This document shows positions 26,333 to 35,583 of a stretch of 64,000 bases of DNA, piece after piece (positions within the stretch are counted from its first letter, which is position 1; each line of letters begins with the position of its first letter). The notes under the pieces were generated by a model, which was given only the letters and a program-made list of their open reading frames with translations, made no database searches and had not been told where the DNA came from. Made by a program: the position numbers and the translations under genes. This DNA comes from Pseudoalteromonas luteoviolacea NCIMB 1944 (GTDB taxonomy: Bacteria > Pseudomonadota > Gammaproteobacteria > Enterobacterales > Alteromonadaceae): NCBI RefSeq assembly GCF_001625565.1, contig NZ_AUXS01000042.1, positions 248,001-312,000 of the forward strand, in the 5' to 3' direction.

Positions 26333-27691
26333 TTAAGCCTTTTTAAATGGGTTTCTGGTATCTTCCTGAGTGCCCAGATTTCGCATCAAAATTGCATGGT
26401 CTAAATTAATGTTTTCTGGCAGCGGGATTTGCACGATATGCCCAGAGCCTTTGGCGTCATTGATGGTTTCGCCTTTTTTATTCTCCATGTGTTCAAGATT
26501 AAAGGCAATATTCCCCTGCGGTGTCATCAGCTCCAAGCTGTGGCCTGTGCAAAATTTATTTTTTACATCTATTTCGACCAATCCATTTTGATTGCGTCCG
26601 AGCACTTCGCCAACAAATTGTTGTTTGTCTGACACCGAGTGGCCGTATTCATAATTTTGATAGTCTTGATGGGCATGGCGTTTTAAAAAGCCTTCCGTAT
26701 AACCTCGGTGTGCGAGGTTTTCTAAAGTCCGCATCAAATTAGGATCAAAAGGTTTTCCAGCCACCGCATCATCAATGGCTTTGCGATAAACTTGAGCCGT
26801 GCGTGCAACATAATAAAAAGACTTTGTTCGACCTTCTATTTTTAGGCTGTGGACGCCCATTTTCGTCAACTGATCAACGTACTGCACGGCACGCAAGTCT
26901 TTTGAGTTCATAATGTAGGTGCCGTGTTCGTCTTCGAAAGCTGGCATAAATTCACCGGGCCTGCCTTGCTCTTCTAACATAAAGACTTGCTCAGTTGGCT
27001 GTCCCTCGCCGAGCGTCGGGATCACATCTTGAGGGTTTACTTTGTGGACAACATCGCCAAGTTCGGATTCTTGACCTGGTTTAACGTCATAACTCCAACG
27101 GCAAGCATTTGTGCAGGTGCCCTGATTAGGGTCGCGTTTATTGATGTATCCAGAAAGTAAGCAGCGTCCAGAATATGCCATGCATAGTGCGCCATGGACA
27201 AACACTTCAAGCTCAGTATTTGGGCAAAGCGAGCGGATCTCAGCGATTTCTTCCAGTGATAACTCCCGTGACAAAATAACACGCTCAATCCCTTGACTTG
27301 CCCAAAAATTCACGGAGGCATAATTGACTGCATTGGCTTGTACAGATAAATGAATGGGCATGTCAGGCCACTTATCTCTCACCAGCATGATCAAGCCAGG
27401 ATCGGACATGATCAGTGCATCTGGTTTCATTGCGATAACAGGTTCTATATCCCTTAAGTATGTTTTAACCTTGCTATTGTGAGGAGCGATATTGGAAACC
27501 ACATAAAGTTTTTTGTTTTGCTGGCGGGCTTCATTTATACCTATCTCTAGGTTTGCCAAGTCAAATTCATTATTGCGAACACGCAAACTATATCTGGGTT
27601 GTCCCGCATACACGGCATCGGCGCCATACGCAAAAGCGTAACGCATATTCTTTAAACTGCCTGCGGGTGAAAGTAGCTCTGGTACAAACAT
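26333..27691 (-). CDS. trhP: tRNA 5-hydroxyuridine synthesis protein TrhP (U32 peptidase-like, YegQ)
   Basis: 452 residues, peptidase U32 family. The family signature ELEVFVHGALCMAYSGRC is present, with further cysteines (SGYIN...TCTNACRWSY) expected to bind an Fe-S cluster. YegQ/TrhP makes the prephenate-dependent hydroxylation of wobble U34 in several tRNAs, an early step to cmo5U. Despite the family name it is not expected to be a protease. Full length; ATG start. Tightly linked to the ferredoxin yfhL downstream, divergent from ndk. Confidence 0.92.
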   Translation of the reverse strand: MFVPELLSPAGSLKNMRYAFAYGADAVYAGQPRYSLRVRNNEFDLANLEIGINEARQQNKKLYVVSNIAPHNSKVKTYLRDIEPVIAMKPDALIMSDPGLIMLVRDKWPDMPIHLSVQANAVNYASVNFWASQGIERVILSRELSLEEIAEIRSLCPNTELEVFVHGALCMAYSGRCLLSGYINKRDPNQGTCTNACRWSYDVKPGQESELGDVVHKVNPQDVIPTLGEGQPTEQVFMLEEQGRPGEFMPAFEDEHGTYIMNSKDLRAVQYVDQLTKMGVHSLKIEGRTKSFYYVARTAQVYRKAIDDAVAGKPFDPNLMRTLENLAHRGYTEGFLKRHAHQDYQNYEYGHSVSDKQQFVGEVLGRNQNGLVEIDVKNKFCTGHSLELMTPQGNIAFNLEHMENKKGETINDAKGSGHIVQIPLPENINLDHAILMRNLGTQEDTRNPFKKA

Positions 27692-27859
27692 ATCTAAACC
27701 TCATACATTGAACTGGGTACAAACCAGCTGCTGGGGATATTAAAAAGCGGCGCAGTATAAGTGAGTTTTGCACGGTAGATTTTGACGTAGATCAGGTTTA
27801 TCTCAGGGCTATAAACACGGTATTTCAACAAGGGTGTGGGCTTTTACGCATAAAGCGCG

Positions 27860-27865
27860 TATAAT
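27860..27865 (+). promoter_or_regulatory. Probable -10 box of ndk
   Basis: TATAAT 42 bp before the ndk start, in the divergent spacer with trhP. No good -35 hexamer at 17 bp; a GC-rich stretch follows it. Confidence 0.5.
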
Positions 27866-27907
27866 TCGCGCCCGTAAATATCAACAATTATTATTGGAGC
27901 TAAAAAG

Positions 27908-28339
27908 ATGGCTTTAGAGCGTACTTTTTCAATCGTTAAGCCTGATGCGGTAGCTAAAAACCACATCGGTGCAATCTACAACCGTTTTGAGTCTGCTGGT
28001 CTTAAGATCGTTGCTTCTAAAATGGTTCACCTTTCTCAAGAGAAAGCTGAAGGTTTCTACGCAGAGCACAAAGAGCGTCCTTTCTTTGGTGCACTAGTTG
28101 AGTTCATGACTTCTGGTCCAGTAATGGTTCAGGTTCTTGAAGGTGAAGACGCTGTTCGTAAAAACCGTGAAATCATGGGTGCTACTAACCCTGCTGAAGC
28201 ACTAGCTGGTACTTTACGTGCTGACTACGCTGATAGCATCGACGAGAACGCAGTACACGGTTCAGATGCAACTGAGTCTGCAGCTCGCGAAATCGCTTAC
28301 TTCTTCAGCGACGAAGAAATCTGCCCACGTACTCGTTAA
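27908..28339 (+). CDS. ndk: Nucleoside diphosphate kinase
   Basis: 143 residues, the standard length. Begins LERTFSIVKPDAV and contains the active-site histidine in NAVHGSDATESA (His in the HGSD motif). It transfers the gamma-phosphate from ATP to NDPs through a phosphohistidine, balancing NTP and dNTP pools. Ribosome site TTGGAGC before ATG. Strongly biased, even codon use suggests high expression. Own terminator directly after it. Confidence 0.98.
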   Translation: MALERTFSIVKPDAVAKNHIGAIYNRFESAGLKIVASKMVHLSQEKAEGFYAEHKERPFFGALVEFMTSGPVMVQVLEGEDAVRKNREIMGATNPAEALAGTLRADYADSIDENAVHGSDATESAAREIAYFFSDEEICPRTR

Positions 28340-28357
28340 TTTCGAGTTGAGCAGATG

Positions 28358-28382
28358 AAAAAGGGCTCTCGGGCCCTTTTTT
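28358..28382 (+). terminator. Rho-independent terminator of ndk
   Basis: AAAAAGGGC / GCCCTTTTT stem with a 6-nt loop ending in a T run, 18 bp after the stop. Confidence 0.92.
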
Positions 28383-28529
28383 AATCCCTTTAATAAACGT
28401 TGATCGTTTTGAAAAGCAATTGGGGTGTTTTTGAAAGCGATTACATCATTGCGATGTTTGATTGATTTTTGTACAATTGCGCGCTTTTATTTATGTTGTT
28501 CAATCCGTCACCTGAACTGAGGTTGTTTC

Positions 28530-29660
28530 ATGGCCACGACTGAGAAAAAAATTAACCTATTAGATTTAAACCGCGAGGGGATGCGCGAGTTATTTGCTTC
28601 ATTTGGCGAAAAGCCATTCCGCGCCGATCAGGTGATGAAGTGGATGTATCACTTTGGTATCGACAACTTTGATGATATGAGCAATATCAACAAAAAGTTG
28701 CGAGCAAAGTTACAAAGCCAATGTGAGATCAAGGCTCCCGAAATCTCAGTAAAACAAGTGGCCAGTGATGGCACGATAAAATATGCGATGATTTTGGAAG
28801 GTGGTCAGGAAGTTGAAACGGTCTGGATCCCTGAAAAGGATCGCGCGACTTTATGTGTGTCTTCTCAAGTTGGTTGTGCACTGGAATGTACTTTTTGTTC
28901 AACGGCGCAACAGGGGTTTAACCGTAACCTCAAAGTATCTGAAATTATTGGTCAGGTATGGCGTGTTGCCACAGACATCGGTTTGCACAATGGCGACAGC
29001 ACCAAGCGACCTATCACCAATGTGGTAATGATGGGCATGGGTGAACCTCTGCTCAACATCAACAATGTGGTGCCCGCGATGGAACTTATGATGGATGACT
29101 GGGCATTTGGCCTGTCGAAGCGTCGCGTTACACTGAGCACATCAGGTGTTGTTCCTGCACTGGATATTTTAAAAGAGAAAATTGATGTTGCTTTGGCTAT
29201 TTCATTACATGCGCCAAACAACCCATTGCGTGATGTACTAGTACCGATCAATAAGAAATATCCAATTGAAGAGTTCTTAGCGGCATGTCGTCGATATATC
29301 GATGGTTCAAAAGCAAATAAAGATGTCACGATCGAGTACGTGATGCTTCAGGGTGTCAATGATAGTACCGATCATGCTCATGAATTAGTACAAGTGCTCA
29401 AAGGCACACCGTCTAAAATTAACTTAATTCCATTTAACCCATTCCCGGGTAATGAATATGGCCGTTCAAGTAATAGCCGTATTGATCGCTTCTCGAAAGT
29501 ACTACAAGCTGCTGGTCTGACATGCATTGTACGTCGTACCCGTGGAGATGACATTGATGCTGCTTGTGGGCAGTTAGTAGGGGATGTTGTTGACAGAACC
29601 AAACGCGTGGTCAGAAAGCAACAAAATCAAGATAATGCAATAGCAGTAAAAGTAGGGTAA
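28530..29660 (+). CDS. rlmN: Dual-specificity 23S rRNA A2503 / tRNA A37 C2-methyltransferase RlmN
   Basis: 376 residues, radical-SAM methyl synthase. The cluster-binding motif CALECTFCSTAQQG (CxxxCxxC) is in the middle, with MMGMGEPLLN and a C-terminal active-site cysteine (DDIDAACGQL). Makes m2A at 23S A2503 and in tRNA. First gene of the classic block rlmN-pilW-rodZ-ispG-hisS-yfgM-bamB-der. Full length, ATG start. Confidence 0.97.
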   Translation: MATTEKKINLLDLNREGMRELFASFGEKPFRADQVMKWMYHFGIDNFDDMSNINKKLRAKLQSQCEIKAPEISVKQVASDGTIKYAMILEGGQEVETVWIPEKDRATLCVSSQVGCALECTFCSTAQQGFNRNLKVSEIIGQVWRVATDIGLHNGDSTKRPITNVVMMGMGEPLLNINNVVPAMELMMDDWAFGLSKRRVTLSTSGVVPALDILKEKIDVALAISLHAPNNPLRDVLVPINKKYPIEEFLAACRRYIDGSKANKDVTIEYVMLQGVNDSTDHAHELVQVLKGTPSKINLIPFNPFPGNEYGRSSNSRIDRFSKVLQAAGLTCIVRRTRGDDIDAACGQLVGDVVDRTKRVVRKQQNQDNAIAVKVG

Positions 29661-29672
29661 AAAATAGATGAA

Positions 29673-29708
29673 ACACAGTGGCTTTCAGGTAAGATAGAGT
29701 CACTGTGT
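29673..29708 (+). repeat. Inverted repeat between rlmN and pilW
   Basis: ACACAGTG (29673-29680) / CACTGTGT (29701-29708) with a 20-nt loop, in the 67-bp spacer. No T run, so it may be an mRNA-processing or partial attenuation hairpin. Confidence 0.45.
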
Positions 29709-29727
29709 CTTAGCAAAAAGGTGGTCA

Positions 29728-31407
29728 ATGCCTGCTTTAACGGATGGTTTACTCACTCAATTCGCGTGTAGTGTGCGTCGGCGTTTGCTGCTCGGTGCAA
29801 GCTGTGCTGTCATTTTGACCAGCCTGAGTGGCTGTGTAACCGAAACACGATATGCCAACAGTAACAAACCCGTAGTGCAAAAAAAGACCAGTGGCCAAGA
29901 TGCGGCAAAAACCCGTATTGCACTGGCGCTTCAATATCTTAATGCGGGTAATAACACACAGGCAAAATATAACCTTGACCGGGCTTTAAATCTTGCGCCC
30001 AAGCTACCAGAAAGTCACTACGCGCTGGCTTATTACTTTGAACAAGTTGGCGAAAACGAGAAAGCGCAAAAAGCGTACATTGCGGCGTTGGAGTACGGGC
30101 CAAATGATCCTAATACACGTAACAACTATGGTACATTTTTGTGTCGTATTGGAGAGTTTGACGCTGCGACTGAACAATTCTTTAAAGCGATAGATATTCC
30201 AAGTTACTTGCGCGTAGCGGAAAGTTACGAAAATCTTGCTTTGTGTTCGCTGCGTCAAGACAACTTTGAGTTAGCACTTGAGTATTTAAAACGCGCCCTT
30301 GATCACAATTCTCAGCGCCAGTCGGTATTAATTTTAATGGCGAGTGTTTTTTATGCCAAGAGTGAACTACACCGAGCTGAAGATGTTTTAAAAGTTTATG
30401 CTGATAAAGGGTTTGTGTCACCAAGAGGCATGTTGTTAGAGCACCTGCTGTCAGCCCGAATGGGGCGTTTACAGTATGCACAAGAGTTAGAGACGTTGTT
30501 ATTACAAACTTATCCAAACTCTCTTGAGGCCAGACTTGTCCTTAATAACACCTTGCAACTCAGCGAATTTGAGCAACTCAAAGAACAATACAGAACAGCC
30601 CAGTTAGATAAAATAACCCAAGCAGACGAAAACAGAGTCGTTGCAAATCCGCAAATCAAGATCAAGCGCAAAGTTCCTAGCTCGAATAAAGTTGCCAACA
30701 CGACAAAAGAAAATACCAGTAGGGCAGAGCGCAATCGTTCGTTATTGCGCGATGGGCAAAGCAAGAACTTACACACTGTAAAGGCTTCGGATATTGAAGC
30801 TAAGAGCAGTGCGCAACGAGAGCCACAGCAGAAAACGTTCACGAATGGTTCACCTGTGGTGCGTACATTACCCACTCTTGATGAAACAACGTTAGAAGAG
30901 GTAGTTGTTACCAATCCAACAGAAGAGTCCAAAGTACGTTTTACAACCAGTCAGAAGCCAGATACTCCTGAGCAAGTTGTGTTCCATCGTATTGACCCCA
31001 GTGAGATTCGGTTTACTGAACAAACACCTAGTGTAGATTTAAGGAACGATGAAAATTTGGGTAAAATGTTGAATGAAGAAGTGTTGATTCCTCAAGTGCC
31101 TACCCATCGTATGGAAATGGGGGAAAACCTGTTCAGCTTGTCAGTTAAATATAATATTAAGCTAGAAAAGTTGCTAAAATGGAATGCGTTGAAAAAGTCA
31201 GATCGACTGGCGATTGGACAAGTTGTGTTTTTAAATAATCCTAATACAACTCATGCGATTGCTAAAGGGGAGTCATTATTTGATATTGCTATGAAGCATA
31301 AGTTATTAATTGATGATTTGATGCGCTGGAACAGATTAACGCCTGATGTTGCCCTGACGCCCGGGCGACATATTTTAATAGTAGATCCCAATAACTATAT
31401 TTTATGA
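29728..31407 (+). CDS. pilW: PilW/PilF-type TPR lipoprotein with C-terminal LysM domains
   Basis: 559 residues. A signal region with lipobox LSGC (Cys 36) follows an unusually long N-terminal stretch. TPR repeats cover about 50-260 (ALAYYFEQVGENEKAQKAY, ENLALCSLRQDNFELALEYL), as in PilF/PilW, the outer-membrane pilotin that places the type IV pilus secretin PilQ. Ordinary PilF ends near 250 residues; here a charged linker of about 190 residues leads to two LysM-like modules (ENLFSLSVKYNIKLEKLLKW and ESLFDIAMKHKLLIDDLMRW) likely to bind peptidoglycan. Overlaps rodZ (ATGA). Gene order is the conserved one. Confidence 0.85.
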   Translation: MPALTDGLLTQFACSVRRRLLLGASCAVILTSLSGCVTETRYANSNKPVVQKKTSGQDAAKTRIALALQYLNAGNNTQAKYNLDRALNLAPKLPESHYALAYYFEQVGENEKAQKAYIAALEYGPNDPNTRNNYGTFLCRIGEFDAATEQFFKAIDIPSYLRVAESYENLALCSLRQDNFELALEYLKRALDHNSQRQSVLILMASVFYAKSELHRAEDVLKVYADKGFVSPRGMLLEHLLSARMGRLQYAQELETLLLQTYPNSLEARLVLNNTLQLSEFEQLKEQYRTAQLDKITQADENRVVANPQIKIKRKVPSSNKVANTTKENTSRAERNRSLLRDGQSKNLHTVKASDIEAKSSAQREPQQKTFTNGSPVVRTLPTLDETTLEEVVVTNPTEESKVRFTTSQKPDTPEQVVFHRIDPSEIRFTEQTPSVDLRNDENLGKMLNEEVLIPQVPTHRMEMGENLFSLSVKYNIKLEKLLKWNALKKSDRLAIGQVVFLNNPNTTHAIAKGESLFDIAMKHKLLIDDLMRWNRLTPDVALTPGRHILIVDPNNYIL

Positions 31408-32402
31408 ATCAAGAAGAGAATGAAACAACGACTGAGTCATTGTCACTCGGTCAGACCCTTGCACATGCCAGAGCTGAGCAAAATCTCAGCTTTGATGATA
31501 TTGCTGCACGGCTAAAATTAAACCACAGTCAAATCACTAAACTTGAAAATGATGAGTACCAAAGTTTAGGGCCCGAAACATTTGTACGTGGATATGTTAA
31601 AAGTTACAGCGCACTACTTGGTTTAGATAGTGAGCAAGTACTTGCTTTGTATGAAACCCCAGAGGTTCCAGAACAAAAGCGAAATATGAAAAGCTTTTCA
31701 AGGCGCACTGAAAAAGAGGCTAACGACAACCGCTTGATGGTTGTCAGTTACTTAGTGCTGCTAGTATTTGTTGGCCTGTCAGCATTTTGGTGGTGGCAAA
31801 CAGCAAGTAATTCTGAAGGCTCCGAAGAGATCAGCGGATTAAATGAAGCGATCACCGCACCAGAGACGACACCGTCGCCTTTGGCGACTAATGGTGATGC
31901 GTCACACGCCTTAGAATCAAATATAGCGAAAACTGATGTTTCGGTTCAAACGGCCAGTGATGAATTTCGAGAGCAGCAGCCAAAAGATGAATCTGTGTTG
32001 GCTCAAAACACAGAAGTTACATCCGATAAACTCGCAGTGGAGCCCGCAACAAACGATGTGAGTAAAGCAGTTGAAGCATCACCTACAGCATCAGCTCAAC
32101 AAAGCGAGCCTGTCGCGGAGCAACCCGAGGCTGCAATATCGTCAGAAGTGCCTGAAACAAGCACTGTTGTGATGTATTTCGAGCAAGATAGCTGGGTAGA
32201 AATTTTTGATGCAACGCAGGAACGTGTTGCATTTGGTGTAAAAAAAGCAGGGTATACCATGACAGTTACTGGCCTTGCGCCGTTTTCTGTCGTTTTGGGT
32301 AAGCATCAAGTGGTGAGTATTGAATTGGATGGTCAGCCAATTGATATCTCGGGGTTGCCTCGAAACCGCTTAGCAAAGTTTAAATTACCGTTAGCAGAGT
32401 AG
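31404..32402 (+). CDS. rodZ: Cytoskeletal protein RodZ
   Basis: 332 residues: N-terminal HTH of Xre type (LGQTLAHARAEQNLSFDDIA) at about 14-80, one transmembrane helix (about 112-131, VSYLVLLVFVGLSAFWWW), a long acidic, low-complexity periplasmic linker, and a C-terminal DUF4115 beta domain (VMYFEQDSWVEIFDATQERV). RodZ links MreB to the elongasome. Start overlaps the pilW stop and the gene ends 5 bp before ispG. Confidence 0.95.
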   Translation: MNQEENETTTESLSLGQTLAHARAEQNLSFDDIAARLKLNHSQITKLENDEYQSLGPETFVRGYVKSYSALLGLDSEQVLALYETPEVPEQKRNMKSFSRRTEKEANDNRLMVVSYLVLLVFVGLSAFWWWQTASNSEGSEEISGLNEAITAPETTPSPLATNGDASHALESNIAKTDVSVQTASDEFREQQPKDESVLAQNTEVTSDKLAVEPATNDVSKAVEASPTASAQQSEPVAEQPEAAISSEVPETSTVVMYFEQDSWVEIFDATQERVAFGVKKAGYTMTVTGLAPFSVVLGKHQVVSIELDGQPIDISGLPRNRLAKFKLPLAE

Positions 32403-32407
32403 TCGTC

Positions 32408-33529
32408 ATGTTTTCAGAATCTCCTATAAAACGCAGAAAATCCACACGTATTAACGTTGGTAATGTCCCGATTGGTGATGGCGCTCCAATTGCTGTTCAG
32501 TCAATGACAAATACCGACACATTAGATGTAGATGCAACCGTCGCACAAATTCAGGCTATTCAAGATGCCGGTGCAGACATTGTTCGTGTATCCGTTCCGA
32601 CAATGGATGCAGCTGAAGCATTTAAGAGTATTAAAGAGCAAGTTGATATTCCGCTGGTTGCGGATATCCATTTTGACTACCGTATCGCCTTAAAAGTGGC
32701 GCAATATGGTGTTGACTGTCTACGCATAAACCCGGGTAATATCGGCAGCGAAGATAGGATCAGAGCCGTTGTTGATGCTGCTCAGGAGCGTGATATCCCG
32801 ATTCGAATCGGTGTAAATGGAGGCTCATTGGAGCGCGATTTACAAGAAAAGTATGGCGAACCGACACCGGAAGCATTACTTGAATCAGCCATGCGTCACG
32901 TAGAGATTTTGCAAAGATTAAACTTCGACAAGTTTAAAGTATCTGTAAAAGCATCAGATGTATTTTTAGCTGTTGGTGCGTACCGTTTACTTGCCAAAGA
33001 GATTGATCAGCCACTGCATTTAGGTATCACAGAGGCCGGTGGTTTTAGAGCTGGCTCTGTAAAATCAGCAGTTGGTCTGGGTATGCTACTGGCTGAAGGT
33101 ATCGGCGATACATTGCGTGTGTCACTGGCGGCTGATCCTGTTCAGGAAATTAAAGTCGGTTTTGATATCTTAAAGTCGTTACGGATCCGCTCTCGTGGTA
33201 TTAATTTTATTGCTTGCCCAAGCTGTTCAAGGCAAGAGTTTGACGTAGTCAACACCATGAACCAGCTAGAAGAAAGACTGGAAGACATCATTTCACCTGT
33301 CACAGTATCGGTGATAGGCTGTGTGGTTAATGGTCCGGGTGAAGCTCTGGTGAGTGATCTCGGTTTAGCTGGGGCAAATCGCCGTTCAGGCCTGTATATC
33401 AATGGTGAGCGTCAAAAGACCCGAATAGATAATGACAACATTGTTGAGCAGTTAGAAGAGCAAGTACGCGAGTATGTTGCTAAAAAAGAAGCTCAGCCGA
33501 GTATTGATGTCAAAATTATCGAAGAGTAA
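32408..33529 (+). CDS. ispG: 4-hydroxy-3-methylbut-2-enyl diphosphate synthase (flavodoxin)
   Basis: 373 residues. TIM-barrel N-terminal half with VQSMTNTDT and DIHFDYRIAL; the Fe-S cysteines are in ACPSCSRQ and GCVVNGPGE. Converts MEcPP to HMBPP in the MEP isoprenoid pathway. Full length and directly follows rodZ. Confidence 0.98.
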   Translation: MFSESPIKRRKSTRINVGNVPIGDGAPIAVQSMTNTDTLDVDATVAQIQAIQDAGADIVRVSVPTMDAAEAFKSIKEQVDIPLVADIHFDYRIALKVAQYGVDCLRINPGNIGSEDRIRAVVDAAQERDIPIRIGVNGGSLERDLQEKYGEPTPEALLESAMRHVEILQRLNFDKFKVSVKASDVFLAVGAYRLLAKEIDQPLHLGITEAGGFRAGSVKSAVGLGMLLAEGIGDTLRVSLAADPVQEIKVGFDILKSLRIRSRGINFIACPSCSRQEFDVVNTMNQLEERLEDIISPVTVSVIGCVVNGPGEALVSDLGLAGANRRSGLYINGERQKTRIDNDNIVEQLEEQVREYVAKKEAQPSIDVKIIEE

Positions 33530-33555
33530 GCCTTTTAGAGGCTGAATTTATTTCG

Positions 33556-33583
33556 TTTACGTTTTAATCGAGCAGGGTATAAT
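33556..33583 (+). promoter_or_regulatory. Probable promoter of hisS
   Basis: TTTACG (33556-33561), 16-bp spacer, TATAAT (33578-33583), about 90 bp before the hisS start. The consensus -10 makes a separate start for hisS-yfgM-bamB likely. Confidence 0.55.
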
Positions 33584-33672
33584 AGACGCATTTTATCGTA
33601 CCGTATTCAGGGTTTTGTTATATCCTGCACTCGTAATTTAATGAAAAGAATAGTTTAAAGTTAGGAATTTCA

Positions 33673-34950
33673 GTGGCAAAGCAAATTAAGGCAATTCGTG
33701 GCATGAAAGATTGCCTGCCGGGCACGACTCAAATCTGGCAAAAAATTGAAGGGACTTTAAGAGACACAATGGGTGCGTTCGGCTATCAGGAAATTCGTTT
33801 TCCGGTTGTTGAATCAACAGATCTGTTTAAGCGCTCAATCGGTGAAGTAACCGATATTGTTGAAAAAGAAATGTACACTTTTGAAGATCGTAATGGCGAA
33901 ACTTTAACTCTGCGTCCAGAAGGAACAGCAGTATGCGTAAGAGCTGGCGTTGAAGGTGGCTTGCTTTACAACCAAGAGCAAAGACTTTGGTATATGGGCC
34001 CTATGTTTCGTCGTGAACGCCCGCAAAAAGGCCGTTATCGCCAATTTCACCAATTTGGTGTAGAGACTTTCGGTATCGCGACTGCTGATATTGACGCTGA
34101 AGTAATCATTTTGACAGCACGTCTTTGGAAGTCGTTTGGGATTTCAGATCATGTGCGATTAGAACTTAACTCTTTGGGCTCTAATGAAGCGCGCGCAGCC
34201 TATAAAGAGGTGTTGGTTGCTTATTTAGAGCAGCATAAAGATAAATTAGACGAAGACTCTTTACGCCGCATGTACACCAACCCACTGCGTGTTTTAGATA
34301 GCAAAAACCCAGATGTACAGGCTGTTGTTGCGGATGCGCCGAAGCTTTCTGAACACCTAGATGAAGAGTCTGTACAACATTTTGCAAATTTATGTGAACG
34401 TTTGGACGCGGCTGGCGTCGAATATCAGGTAAATGAGAACTTGGTACGTGGTTTAGATTATTATAACCGCACTGTATTTGAGTGGGTTACTGATAGTCTA
34501 GGTGCGCAAGGCACCGTATGTGCAGGTGGGCGCTACGATGGGTTGGTAGAACAACTAGGTGGCAAAGGCACACCTGCGGTCGGCTTTGCAATGGGTATGG
34601 AGCGTTTAGTATTACTACTAGAAGAGCTCAATAGCGTTGGTGACATTCGTCGCAATGTAGATGTGTATGTTGCAGCGATGGGTGATGTTGCTAGTATCAA
34701 AGCGCCAGCGATTGCAGAGCAGTTGCGTGACGCGGTACCAGGGCTACGTGTTCAAGTACACGCAGGTGGCGGCAACTTTAAAAAACAACTGAAACGTGCT
34801 GATAACAGCGGTGCGGTTGTTGCGCTGATTTTTGGTGAAGATGAAATCACGAATGATACTGTAACAATTAAGTATTTACGTGAACAAAAAGAACAATTGA
34901 CCTTACCTATGGCTGAAGCTCACACTACTTTAGCCGAGTTGGTAGGGTAA
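33673..34950 (+). CDS. hisS: Histidyl-tRNA synthetase
   Basis: 425 residues, GTG start after TTAGGAATTTCA. Class II motifs: motif 2 FRRERPQKGRYRQFHQ, histidine-binding LVRGLDYYNRTVFEW, motif 3 GFAMGMERL; C-terminal anticodon-binding domain. Charges tRNA-His. Followed 9 bp later by yfgM. Confidence 0.98.
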   Translation: MAKQIKAIRGMKDCLPGTTQIWQKIEGTLRDTMGAFGYQEIRFPVVESTDLFKRSIGEVTDIVEKEMYTFEDRNGETLTLRPEGTAVCVRAGVEGGLLYNQEQRLWYMGPMFRRERPQKGRYRQFHQFGVETFGIATADIDAEVIILTARLWKSFGISDHVRLELNSLGSNEARAAYKEVLVAYLEQHKDKLDEDSLRRMYTNPLRVLDSKNPDVQAVVADAPKLSEHLDEESVQHFANLCERLDAAGVEYQVNENLVRGLDYYNRTVFEWVTDSLGAQGTVCAGGRYDGLVEQLGGKGTPAVGFAMGMERLVLLLEELNSVGDIRRNVDVYVAAMGDVASIKAPAIAEQLRDAVPGLRVQVHAGGGNFKKQLKRADNSGAVVALIFGEDEITNDTVTIKYLREQKEQLTLPMAEAHTTLAELVG

Positions 34951-34959
34951 GAGGTTAGA

Positions 34960-35574
34960 ATGGAAATTTATTCAACAGAAGAACAACAAGCTGAAGCAAT
35001 AAAGAATTTTTTTAGAGAAAACGGGACTTCATTAATTATTGGTGCTGTTTTAGGTCTAGGTGGTTTGTATGGCTGGAAAGCGTATAACCAAAATCAAATT
35101 TCAACAGCTGAAGCAAGTTCAGAAGCATATAATACACTGATTGAAAGTGGTGAAGTGTTGTCAAAAAGCGATGCCTTTATGGCAGACAATGCGGATTCTA
35201 ATTACTCAGTGTTGGCAGCATTTGTTGCGGCTAGAGAAGCAGTTGAAGCCGGTGAATTAGAACAAGCAGCAACTAAGTTAACCTTTGTTGCTGATACAGT
35301 AAAAAGCCCAGAGTTAAAAGCAACTGCACTGTTACGTTTAGCGCGTGTACAGGCTTCTCAGGGTAATTATGATCAAGCTTTGAGCACTTTGTCGCAACCA
35401 ATGCCAGCAGGATTTACTGCACAAGTGGCAGAAGTGAAAGGGGATATTTATTTATCTCAAGGCGAAAAAAGTAAAGCTCGAGAGCAATATCAAGCTGCAA
35501 TAGATGCAGATGGCGCAAAAAATAATGCGTTGCTGCAGATTAAATTGGATGACTTGGCAATCGCATCGAACTAA
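34960..35574 (+). CDS. yfgM: YfgM family ancillary SecYEG translocon protein
   Basis: 204 residues. Short cytoplasmic N-terminus (EEQQAEAIKNFFRENG), one transmembrane helix at about 24-41 (LIIGAVLGLGGLYGW) and a periplasmic TPR-like domain (TALLRLARVQASQGNYDQAL). YfgM works with PpiD at the Sec translocon. Sits between hisS and bamB with spacings of 9 bp each side, the usual arrangement. Confidence 0.93.
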   Translation: MEIYSTEEQQAEAIKNFFRENGTSLIIGAVLGLGGLYGWKAYNQNQISTAEASSEAYNTLIESGEVLSKSDAFMADNADSNYSVLAAFVAAREAVEAGELEQAATKLTFVADTVKSPELKATALLRLARVQASQGNYDQALSTLSQPMPAGFTAQVAEVKGDIYLSQGEKSKAREQYQAAIDADGAKNNALLQIKLDDLAIASN

Positions 35575-35583
35575 GGAGTAGCC

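Noticed and set aside
26333..27691. U32 family collagenase-like virulence protease
   Set aside because: The pairing with yfhL and the YegQ signature fit tRNA hydroxylation; protease function is an old family label.
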